A stretch of DNA of 64,000 nt, from assembly GCF_041296385.1 (NCBI RefSeq), contig NC_091015.1, positions 54,440,345 through 54,504,344 of the forward strand, written 5' to 3'. This DNA is from Aphelocoma coerulescens. Taxonomy: Eukaryota; Chordata; Aves; Passeriformes; Corvidae. The notes beneath the pieces were generated by a model. It saw nothing but the letters and a program-made list of their open reading frames with translations. It did not search any database and was not told the DNA's origin. Positions 37,701 through 49,131 of this stretch are shown in pieces (the stretch's first letter is position 1; every line of letters begins with the position of its first letter). The translations under genes were made by a program, and so were the position numbers.

Positions 37701-40700
37701 AGGTAGCAGTGCTGGGATTTTGCAGGCCATTTCTTGGCTCAGCCCTGCTTTGCCTCTTGTGCAATAATGGTGCTCCTGAGGTCAGAACTTTTGTCTTTAT
37801 CATGTAACTCCACTGACATGCCTGGCCTGACTCTCAGTTCGGGTTCTTTCCACACTGAGGAGGGCACATTGCTGAGGACACGGGCTGGCCAATACACTTT
37901 TATGTCCCCCCAAAGGCATTGCTGGCTAACAGCATGCAGCACACTTCCCATCACAAATCCTACAAAAAGCTGGAGCAGCATTTCTCTTGCTTGCACACAG
38001 ACATATCACAGCCTAATGCAGTGGCTATACAGGAAAGTACATTTCTAGAAAAAATGTCTTTAACTGTCCTTACTAGAGCACTGCCTTGAGGCTCGGTGAG
38101 GCTCAATCCTATAGGAAGGTGGATAAGCATAGAAAGCATGAGAAATCTGAGTGCAGACAAAGGGGACTTGTATCAGAAGTAAGTGGGAGAGAATTAGGAC
38201 TGCCAAGCTTTTAAGAGGAATTGGAATTTAATGAAGTGATTGAACAAAGAAATTGAAAGCCTCCTTTGCCTCCTGTAAGGGTCGAATGGATCTGAGCAAT
38301 ACTCGGCTTGGCTGCATTACAGGGTTGTTATTTAATTTTAAAGAACTTGGAAGCTTTCAATGTACTTCATAATTCTATTGACATTTATGATTTGAGATAC
38401 TTAATCTTGAAAACACAAACACAACACTGATCTGTCTCTCACCCAAGAGAATTGGGAATCAGTGTCTGCAGCTTTTAAATGCAGCCAATCTAGGACCTGC
38501 TTGCCATGAGCCAGCCTTTACCTTGCTCTCATGTTGATTCCAGGCAGGGACCTTGTGCTTTGCAGAGCTGAATTATTCAATCCTGAATATTTTTTTAACT
38601 TTACACTACATTTCTTCATATTTACCTTGCAAGGCTGGGGCTCCGGTCTTGCTCCTGAAGAAAGCCCCTGCCCTTTCCCTGCTGTGCTTGGGGTGGAACC
38701 CTTCCCCTTATTATCCTGGCTGGAATGATTGGAGACATGGCCACATCATCTATACATCAGCAGAAAAGCTGGTGCAGCTTGCTCTTTTTAGACCCCTGAC
38801 TGCATGGACAAACCAAGGACTTGACATCCCAGGCTCATTCCTGGGTATTCCAGGGCATCTGCAAAGTTACAGCTGAGCCTGTGTGTGTGTGTTGGGGTGT
38901 GTGCACGTAAACACCCACTTGTTGTACATTGTACAGCTGACACTGGCTGGTTACTTCTGGCTCATGCTCTCTCTCGTGGCAAAGGATCCCACAGAAACCA
39001 TGAGAAATATTAAGTCATATTAGGACCAATATCCAATTCATATATTTCAAAGCTCAAGTCTGTTCATATGTGAGGGCAGATGTTGCCAGTAATCATGTAC
39101 TAAAATGGAAGAATATATGTGTCAAGCCTGAAATTAATTAGGATCTGATTCTGCTCTCATTAACAGGCATGAAATTCCCATTGACTGAACAAGACGTTGT
39201 ACCCTTACAGCAGACTTGGGTCCTTAATTTTCACACCACGAAATTGGCACCAACATTTCAAAGGCATTACAGTAGCAGAAAGCTTGACCCTTTGTCTTTG
39301 CTACCAAATGTATTTTCAGAGTATGACCAATTCGTAATGCCTAACATTACACTCCTTAGTTAGTGAATGAAGAGCCCTTTGAAGATCAGAAATGCTATTA
39401 TTATTTCCATATTTTTGCCAAACCAAAGCTCCCATGCTGAAACCATCTGTGTCAAATGCAAAGCATTACCTCCAATACTTTCTGAGCAGAGCGTTCCCAT
39501 GTGCCTCTGTTGTTCTATTTCCATGTCTGGTTTCAAGATCATTTCGTGAAGATGCAGTCAACAAAGCAGCACTACTTCAGGGACAACGGGAGGTGCAGCT
39601 GGATGGGATGCCAAAGCAAGCTCTGATTTGGATTTTGCGATCACATTAGGAAGCACTAACCCAACAGCCATCAGGTGTCAGCAGAGATGGAGGATGTGCT
39701 GGAGGTGGGGCGGTGGATCGCTCCAGCTCTGGGATGGGCAGGCTCCAGGCAAGGAGAATTGATGGGGATGAGGGAGCAACCAAAGATGAAAAAAGGGCCA
39801 GCAAGGAAAAGCTTCTTCTTGACTGCCTCACACTCAGCACTGCTCCTGGCTGGTGGCGTGTTACAATGGGAGTGGAGCATGGAAAAGCAGATGAATTGCA
39901 GATTTGGACCAAGTGGAAACATCAAGAGCCTCGTGCTTTGCAAAGGGAGACAAGACTCCCTTTTGAGGGCTGCTTTGCTGAAAAGCCTCCCCTCTGAGCT
40001 CCCACAGCCACCCTGCATACCCGTACAGTCAAAGGGCCGTAGCCAGAGGGGTCTGGAAACAATCTAGAGAACAGCAAAGTCCACAGGAATTTTTCCATTG
40101 ACTTTAGTGCATTTTTGATCAGACCTTGGGTGAAGCAGAACTTGCATTTTTGATACCAAACTCTTCTGTCTGCAGAGAGAAAGAGGAGGGTTGGGTAGAA
40201 AAATGGGAGGTATAGGAGATGAAGCTGTGTCTCATTTTTTTTCTCTTCTGTAAAGCTTCTGCTGTTTCACAAACTAGCGGGTGAAGAGGAAAAGGGAGAC
40301 GAAAAGGGCCAAATCACTATGTGGGGGAAGAATCTGCAGAGCTGAGATGAGGAAAGTCTGCCCTTTGTGAGACAGTATTTCTGATCTGCAGGCGTACAAA
40401 GCCTTCATAATTGCTGGAGTCATTATTTGCAGTAGATAGCAGAGAGACATGACAGGTACTGCAGGACACATAATAAGCTGGAATGAGCAGTGATGTTAAT
40501 CCAATACCATCAAAGATCGGGCTCATCACAGGAACCCATTTAGAGTCCACAACAGCAGCCCTGATATTGCTAAGAAATATGTTTCATCTAAGTACAGATC
40601 TCACTTCAGTCCATGCCTGTACATTTACTATCTCCTCCTCTGCTTCCAAATGCTGTAGCTACAATTTAGCCACCCCAGTTTATCCCATCCATGGATCTGT

Positions 40701-43560
40701 CCCACTGTTCATTAGAGCCTAGATTCCTGCATTTTATTTCACTACCTAAACTATCTCCCATAATGAGGAGGCTGCTAACAACCTTACACAGTGTATGAAA
40801 AAATTGACTTATCTTCTGGCCCAGCTTCCGAGGCTGCAGGTGCTGAGCTGCTCTGGTGCACTTAGGGGCTGTAAGCTGAGTTTCAGTTCTCAAATATTTT
40901 CTATTTATCATGATTCCCAGATGGAGCACCAGTGAACACTCCAGAATACCTCCTCACTTCCACAGCATGCCAGGGAAGGAGAATATATCTAGACTGAAGG
41001 CAAGGCTGAAGCTACGGATAATTTTTCCCCTAGCAGCCCCTTGACAGCTTTCAGCACAGGAATGACAGCTAGGGATTTATGGCTAGGTTGCTGAGTCCAA
41101 GCAGCCAGACACTCAGGTTGCTTTTGTAGGGTTGGGAGACACAGGAAACATCTGCCGAAACAACACGGGAAGATGTGTTTAATCAGAGCTTTGTGAAACA
41201 TATTCCTGAATGCTTATGAAATTCAAATTTGACTGTACAATATATGGCCACTAAGCCTGATACAAGAGTTCCTGCAGATAGACAAGAAATGAGGCTGAGC
41301 TGCATTTGACTTCAGTGGTTGTTGTGCCCAATTTTGTGTTGAGCATTTAACCTGTTCTTTATTTTTAGCTCTTGAGTTTTATGCTGTGATCTCTCTGAAC
41401 TTTGCTCCTTTGATAGTAACCAGGGTGCTCCATGCAAACAAAACAAGAGAATAAAGCAACTACAACTTTTAACTGCTGCTGTAGGGGAAGCTGCGAGACA
41501 CAGCAAAAGGCACATGTGAATTTTTACCAAAGAACTTAATTAGCTGATTGCTTATTTAGAAATGTAACAGCATGACCTAATAGCCCTGGCATTCAGAGAT
41601 TCAGTAGCAGAGTCCTGGTTGGGTATACAAATATACTACAGCACTACAAAACCGAAACAGCACTTGTTTTACTACATTTCTGGAATATAATGCATTTTCT
41701 TTCTAAAACAGCAGAGTGGCAAATTCCAGGGACTTCAATTAGGTTCCCGTCTTAGTTTTGTGACTTTTCCGTTTATCAGTTCTTGTCAAGGAAAACTTGT
41801 TCAACTAGGGTTCAACTCTGCCTTGTAAACTTGATGAATTTCTACAGGAGACTCTTCACATAGCCTGTATAACCAAGGACAGACACACAGGGGGACATAA
41901 CTGGGAGGGAACTGAAACCACTGAGAAAACAGCCATAAGGGACAGCTGTTTGTACTGGGGAAGCACCATCCACACCTTGATCTTCAGATACCAGTTCCCT
42001 CCTTCTGCTGCAAACTGCAACTCCATCTCCTTACCTGTGATTAATGCATTTGCACTTCTGAAGACCTGCAGCACGTTGACTGTCAAGTGAATTTTCAGGA
42101 AATTTACAACAATGCTTTGTGTTAAAAATAAAGACTTGGTCCCTATGATGCTTAACCTTATGCCAGTCTTCTGTTCAACATTCCTGTACAGTTAAAAAGG
42201 AAACCCTTGCGTTCCCAGACTGCATTTGAAGACATTCGCTTGTAACGAAGCTAAGCTGGTAATGATTTATAAAGGTTTACATAAATCTATATAAGGGTAT
42301 AGATTACTGGCAGGGTCCACCCATCTGATCAGTCATTTCCACAGCTGCCTGATAGTTTATGCCCAGCCACCAGTAGCAATGCTGTCTTGGCAACACTGGA
42401 TGGTAATATGCCATGGCCTACAGTCAGAGCACTGTGACAACCCAAGAGCACTCTGAGTCCCTTGTGGATTATTAGCTTCACATGCACTCAGTCTAAATTA
42501 GCTTCCAAAGTTTTCTCCAGGAGCAATGGAGGGAGAACATGACACCATATGTTTATGTTGAAGCCACACTACCATACAAGAGGGGACTTGATCATTTGTT
42601 GTTCCAGATCAGTTTTTTTACTTAAAAATTTAAATTTCTTTTTCAGGGCAAAGTTAGAATTTTTTCAGCAGGTTTAATCTGTATCATTTTTGCAGCAACA
42701 TGCATAGATTTCTTTCAAATGTCCCCTAGAATGCTTTTCATCTTTGAATTGCTGAAATAAACACTCCACCTTAAACAACCATGGATTCCTTGATCTCAGA
42801 GGAGCTGAGCATTTATTCAGTAGTAGCAGTGCCATTGGCACTGCAATTAGAAGTTGTCTTCGGTCTGTTAGATCATCAGAACAATGATATTCTGCAAAAT
42901 TTCAGATAAAGGTCCACAATGTGTCCTAACTTCCAGGAAATTATTTGCTTTCTTAGAAATATTTCCTTAGGTCAATATTCAAGACTTAGAGAATGGCTTT
43001 CGAGGAGCAATGTGTGCATTTAAATCCGTAAGGAGATTTAGCATCCCTCTTCCAATCAGCAATGTCTTGCTGCCTGACCTCTGCCAAGCCTGTAAATCCC
43101 ACGTGTCTCTCCAGAGCTCACACGTTACCCTGTGAAAGGTGGGAACAATCAGTAGCCACAAACAAAAACTCAAAGGCCTCAGTCATGTACTCATATAGCT
43201 CATTATCACTCTCAGAGGAGAGGAAGGTACAAAGAGATGATCCCTTACCTTTCAGTGCAGTACAACATGCTCCCTAGAGCATCCATCAAGAAAGACCTCT
43301 ACCATCCTCACGAAGGGCTGCCCATGAACTCTGGAATAGGTTAGAGCGAGTCTTTTGCATTTTGGGTGCACCTGGAGAACCAAGTGAATACTGTTACCTT
43401 GCAGTGATCAAAATCTACCCATGGTTTCTAAGTCACAGATAAACACTAAGATCTAACAATTAAAGCTATCTTAGTCCCCATTCCTCCTGACCCTAACACC
43501 TGATAAAATGCTCAAGAAAATAGGATCAGAGCTCAGATAAACAATCCACACCATAACCAA
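34798..43560. other. Unique non-coding sequence, no gene seen
   Basis: About 8.8 kb with no recognised gene, RNA or transposon. Small items are a 9-bp inverted repeat (36481-36489 with 36496-36504) and a short GT run (about 38880-38892). Frames stay below about 135 codons and lack domains. Confidence 0.45.
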
Positions 43561-43562
43561 GC

Positions 43563-43588
43563 ACTCACCCTTTCTACTCACCCTTTCT
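43563..43588. repeat. 13-bp perfect tandem duplication
   Basis: ACTCACCCTTTCT occurs twice back to back (43563-43575, 43576-43588), followed by the start of a third copy (ACTC). It is a recent-looking slippage duplication with no known function. Confidence 0.9.
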
Positions 43589-43633
43589 ACTCCAGACCAC
43601 TCAAGCTCCCAAGGCTTTCAGAAATCCTCAGCC

Positions 43634-44425
43634 ATGCTGTCTCAACCAGCATGTCTAAATGAAAGCTTTGCATGCCATCCCATCCTGATGCTAATAGATC
43701 CTGACTACTGCCTGGCAAGCAGAGAAGCTGGCTTAAAACCTGAAGGCCAGTCAGTTGGTCAACAGCCATTTACACCTTTTTTAACCATTTGCTACTGTGA
43801 ACATGCTGTCCAGCCTCTGTCACCTTGGAGGGTCCTGCCTCCACTGCCTGAATGGTTTGTGAGGGGCTCTCCCCTTCTTCTGCCAGGCATGGCAAGCTCT
43901 GACCCTGGAGAGCTAGCTCAGGCCTCAATCCCTGCCCATTCCATCACACCAAAAGTGCAGAACAAGTTTAGTTTTTTATTTACTAGCCTCCTTTATACAA
44001 ACCACATCCTGGTGTGGCCCCCAGAGCTGAATGGTGTGGGAGCGCAAGCCACATCTCCTATCAGCCCCAGGAAGTGCTGGTGGGAAAGCTCATTGCATGG
44101 GCAACAGGTTAAAACCCTCCAGCAAAAGAGCAAAAGCAGCGGGAGAGAGGCAGCAAGAGAGAGAGGAAGGAGTGAGAGGGTACCAGTTAAAATTGGCAGT
44201 GAATTGCATTTGAAAGTTGCAATACAGATCCTTCTATTGTGCAGGTGTTCACACTTGTCCTTAAAACCTCTACTTAGTATCTGCATACACATTAAACACA
44301 GCCAAGCCATAGCAAACCTTGCCAGAAAGTGCAGTTTTGGAAAGACAAGAAGCATTGGGAAATTCAATCCAAATTATTTGTTTCGAGTCCCACAAAGGGA
44401 GCTTTTTTTTTCTTCCCAGTGTTGA
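43634..44425 (+). other. 263-codon ATG open frame, no recognised family; probably not a gene
   Basis: This is the longest ATG-initiated frame in the window. The start has a purine (G) at -3, a moderate initiation context, and no in-frame stop occurs for 263 codons. The translation shows no signal peptide, membrane helix, zinc finger or catalytic motif that I recognise. A basic Arg/Glu/Lys/Ser-rich stretch lies in the middle (about residues 165-190). A 124-codon frame runs antisense over part of it (43993-44367). It is not flanked by a clear promoter. A long chance frame in stop-poor DNA is the likeliest explanation; a single-exon lineage-specific gene or a decayed unknown retroelement are less likely alternatives. 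Confidence 0.12.
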
Positions 44426-47215
44426 AACATTAATTTCAACTTAAGAAGTATTTAATTCCTTTCAACACTTCTTTCTGATGGCATTTTTCATTTGAAAAGC
44501 ATCCCAAGTTACAAGCTAGGCACCCCAAAATAAATATTTTCCAAATAAAGTGCTACAGGTCAACCCAAAATTATTTTTCTGGTTTATATTTTCCCAGAGA
44601 GTCTAATAAAACCTCTGGGATTTGATTCAAGACCCAAATTCTTTTAGGCCAGCTGGTGCCCAGACAAGCCCTTTATTTTCCAAGCTCTATTTGCACAGGA
44701 TGTTTTCACCACCAGATTTGTGCTTAGTGCTATCAGCTCCTCTGGATTTATCGCATGTAAAGTATTTTATCCTGGAAGAACACAAGAAACTCCATCAATC
44801 TTCTGGCTCCCTAACACGTACTGGCTTCACAAGAGCAGTGGATCACAAGGACTATAGGATGTAGGGAGAGCCAAGAGGAGATTTTGGACAGAATACAGAG
44901 CAGTGGAAATAACTGGCATTTTTACATGCTGGGAGGAAAAAGTATGAAATTCTATGGCTGTTGTGTGTCACCAGAAGCAGTGAAGGGTCCACTAGAAGCC
45001 TGCTGGACCTTCTAGTGGGGGCAAATGTGGCTCAAGACAACCTTCTCCATTCACACTTCCCCATGTAACATGTGCCAGACTTTTCTGCCTCGGTGATGTT
45101 GGGGTTTTTTTACCACTTGCTCAGATATCACATCCATGGGAGGAGGAAGAGGGGAGTTAATTGCATTTCTTTAAAAATTAAGGAAGTTAAGCTTATCTCT
45201 TTGCCTGCATATGGGAAGCTGTGTGTCCTGGATGAGTGAGCTGACGCGAGATGGTTTCTAGGCAACTTCTGCAAGTCATGTTGGAACAGGAATACAAATT
45301 AAAATTAAAAACAAATCCCAAACAAGTCAAACAAAACAAGTAGCAGCTACTCCATGCAAAACCAGTTTTGACTGACTCACAGGGTTCGTGTAAGGCCTTT
45401 TGTGGGATTAATATTGGTTTAGTCCTAAGGACAGAGAACCTGGCACCCCTGTGTCATATCTATTGTGAGACACATGGTAAGTCTGTTTCTGCAGACAACA
45501 CACATAGCTTGTGTATGATAAGAGGCCTTTCATGCCACATCATTGTGATGATATTACTTGATTGCTGAAATGCCATAACACAAGTGTTCCAGGAACCTCA
45601 GTCTGAGTACACTTGGAAGCAGGAAAACAGTGTCAATGACTCCCGTTCTTTCTTCTTTCCCAAAGAATTTTGCTTTGTGTTTATCAATTCACCATATCCC
45701 TTTCTTTTTTCAAGGGATTGGTAAAGTTTAGGCAAAAAGTAGTGTTTCTGGGAGCTGCTTTTATTTATTTTCTATGTAGTACAGAAATGAGGAGGACGTC
45801 TCATCTTGGATTATTCTGCAATATTAGGAATTGATCACTCTGTCTCAGCCCACATTTCAGAATTAAGAGCTGATCCCCTTCCCCTCAAAAGTAATTTTTC
45901 CCACATCTTCCCCAATTTATTCAGCTACAAAGGTCCCAGACAGATCATAACCTCACTCATGTAAATCCAGAGTTGCACCATTTTTCCAGTGTCAAAGTAA
46001 AATTTAGTCCTCAGTGCCACAGCTGAAAATTAATGGTTTCACAGCCCTCACTTTCTGAGCCAGCATAACAAGGAGTTCAGGATGCAGTGTTTACAGCCTC
46101 TTCCCTTATGTTATGGAGGGTAAGGAATGCCTTACAGAGATTTTCATTATCAGCATCCTATTCTGCTCCTGCATTTGCCAGTGTGATTGAAAAGCAACTG
46201 CCAAAATCTGAACTTGACTGAGACTGGGGAATTTGTGTTGTCAATAAAGTTCATAGCAGGTGTTTTAAAAACCAGAATCTCCACCATTATTTCAAAGCAT
46301 GTTTCAAGGAGGAGGATACCAAAATCAAGTGAAGTGTATAATAACCAGGCCGTCAAAGCAGTTTCATTTACAAATCAACTTCTTCTATCCTCAAAGTTTG
46401 TATGGCACTGTTTGTCTGACTCTCCACCAAGTAAGTAGGTTATAAGAAGTGACACTTAACAGATTTTGTTGTTCATACGAAGTCAGAGAAAATCAAAGTT
46501 AGAGTTAGAAAGCAAAACATCTAAGCCCAATTCAAGCTTTTCTCCTAGCCCTGAAGAAATGATCGACCAGCAAAACTGCTGGGATTTCCTCCAAAGCTAT
46601 GTATGGACCCAACACTGACTTTAGCAGCAGTGTTTTGTCTTTTCAAGAAACCAGAGCAGAATTCCAGGTGCTTCAAATCAATCCACGTGTATCCAGCTCC
46701 CAATCCTTCACAGCTCCTTTCAGACAGCACTCCTGGTCGCCGGTGGAAGTAGACTCGCCTCTAAGGGACTAGGCTGTGCGGGGTCAACACCTCTGGGGGT
46801 GACATGCTCCAGCTCCATCACCTCTTGCTGGCAGAAGTGCTAGCCTGCCCTGCCACGGACATCCTGTGCAGCAGGACTCTGCTGGTTGTTTCCATGGCTG
46901 CTCCTGTCAGTGCTGGCTGGAGTTGGTAAACCCAAATTTAATCACACCAGCACTTCATTCCCATGCATTTGGCCTCAGTATCTGGAGGGAGACAGACCCT
47001 AATACTGCTGAGTGAGGCCTTGGATTAGTCAGAGAGGTTGCTTCAGAACAAGGAAAGACAATTTCTCCTCTCAAGGATTCAGGCTACTGCCTCAGTAAGA
47101 CTTACAAACAGCTCTCAGAAACCCAGAACAGGAAAACCACAAAAACCAAATGTCGCTTATTGTAGTTCTAACTCACAATGAAGGACACCAGCTAGGTTTT
47201 CAGTGCATCATTATG
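44426..47215. other. Unique non-coding sequence, no gene seen
   Basis: No gene or transposon recognised. An A-rich CAAA-like patch lies at about 45294-45345. A short CpG-richer patch occurs near 46738-46782. Confidence 0.45.
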
Positions 47216-47216
47216 A

Positions 47217-47284
47217 TAACTATTATTATTATTGCTGTTGTTGTTGTTACTGTTACTGTTATTCTTATTACTACTACTATTAAT
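47217..47284. repeat. Compound trinucleotide microsatellite (ATT/GTT/ACT-type)
   Basis: Units of TAT, TTG and TTAC/CTA type follow one another: an ATT block, a GTTGTTGTTGTT block, then GTTACT and TACTACTACTAT. It is an eroded, mutated TTA-based array. The minus-strand frame through it is a poly-Asn/Ser/Lys artefact. Confidence 0.88.
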
Positions 47285-47285
47285 G

Positions 47286-48597
47286 CAGAGTGAAAATGCA
47301 GGTGGTACCCAACACTGCTCACATATTAAAGAGGCATTACTTCTTGAGATTTTAGTGTTTTCCAAGGGCACTAGCTTGGCCAAAATGAAAATTTAGCATC
47401 AGAGTCGATGGATCTATGGCTCTAGCCTGCACCCTCCTCCCGCTATCTACCCCTATTGCTGGGTGAAGGACTGAACCACAAGATCACCCAGGAGGATGGG
47501 AGTCACACAGTTATAGAGGTTCCTTTTGCCCATTGTGGCTGCTCCTAGCCCTGCCAGCACAAGGGGAAATCAGACATGTGATAACATTGGAAGATGCTCT
47601 TGGGAAAGTTCAAGTGGGAGATTCATGGTTTGCAAAATTAAACCTCAAACCATGGATGACTCAAATCCAGATCAGATCATGTATCCCAACAGTCTGCCAG
47701 AGAAAGAGGATGCCAAAAAGATGTCTTAGTTTACCTCTCAAAAAGGTCCTAGTTTACCTCTCCAATGTAAGCAAATATATGGACAAGTGTATCAGCAACG
47801 ACTAGATTTGTTTCAGAAACCTTTGGTGTTTTTAGGAATTTAAAAGTCTGGTCACCCATGAAAGACATCTTTCATACACTCCAAGAAGCTACCCAGAGTT
47901 TGTCAGTTCTGTTCCATGAAGGAGGAGCCTGACCCCAAGGTATGGTGGTGCTGCATGGGTCTCACCATTTCAAGGATTTCACAGAAGAAGATGGTTGATA
48001 GACTTACTAGGTCTATTGGCCACCTGTAAAATTTTCAGGATTCTCTGTTATGATATAAGCAAACACAACTGTATTGCAGATTAGAAACCACCATGTAGAA
48101 TTTCAGAGCAAATATCTACTATTTGTTCATGCCTTCTTCAGGAATAATGGAGATCCACTTTTAAAGTAATTTATCTTCTTGATCTTTGCAGTTTGTCTCT
48201 TTTAGAGATCTGAGGACATTGCAATATACAGGCACATCTGTTTCCTGAATCCAAACTTACAGACAGCTTGCTCTGTCTCACTGTATGTATGAATCTGTGT
48301 GCAGTAAAAACACAATTGTGTTATGCATGCACACAAACACGCAGAATATACTGTTGGTGGTTTAAGCTACAGCCTTAAATCAAAACCATCAGAGGTATCA
48401 GGATCTCAGTTCTGCAGGCTCACCTTGCATGCAATTTCAGCATAATTCTACAATATTTTCCCTGGTGAGTTGCTCTTCATAGCATTTTTCTAAAGGGAAA
48501 TTGTGAACAAAGTAGATTAGACAAGGGCTTTATTAGCTTCTGGAACATGGTGCCAAATTTTCAGCAGTCAGAGTTAAAACAGCAGGGGAGGAAAGAT
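47286..48597. other. Unique non-coding sequence with a 23-bp duplication
   Basis: TAGTTTACCTCTC occurs at 47727-47739 and again at 47750-47762, giving a tandem duplication with a 23-base period. Nothing else was recognised. Confidence 0.45.
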
Positions 48598-48598
48598 G

Positions 48599-49131
48599 AA
48601 TCATAGAATCATTTTATTTGGAAAAGACCTCTAAGATTGAGTCCAGCCATTAACCTAACACTGTCAGGTCCATCATGTCCCTATCTATGCATCTTCTAAA
48701 TACCTGCCGGGACGATGACTCATGCACTTCCCTGGGCAGCCTGTTCCAATACTTTACAACCCTTTCCATGAAGAAATTTTTCCAAATATCCAATTTAAAC
48801 ATCCCCTGGTGCAATTTGGTGCTATTTCCTGTTGTCCTATTGCTTGTTCCTTGGGAGAAGAGGCCAACTCCCACCTGGCTACAGCCTGCTTTCAGGCAGT
48901 TGTAGGGAGTGACAAGGTCTCCCCTGAGCCTCCTTTTTTCCAGGCTAAACATCCCCATCTCCCTCAGCCATTCCTCATCAGACTTGTGCTCCAGACCCTT
49001 CCCCAGCTTCATTGCCCATCTCTGGACATGCTCCAGCACCCCAGTGTCTTTCTTGTAGTGAGGGGCCCAAAACTGAACACAGTATTTGAAGTGTTGGCCT
49101 CACCGGTGGCAGGCACAGGAGGATGATCACT
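48599..49131 (-). mobile_element. CR1 non-LTR retrotransposon, 5'-truncated, second subfamily
   Basis: The + strand shows the reverse complement of a CR1 3' end. The minus strand carries an open 129-codon piece of the ORF2 C terminus (49039-48650) with the words [16 protein letters not shown] and WNRLPREV, which are typical of this region of CR1. Compared with the 27.5-28.1 kb copy, the C-terminal tail (ending in [11 protein letters not shown]) and the 3' UTR differ, pointing to another CR1 subfamily. The 3' tail is a short AATCATAGAATCATT-type sequence at about 48599. The 5' part of the element, including all catalytic domains, is missing. The upstream limit near 49131 is approximate. Confidence 0.95.
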
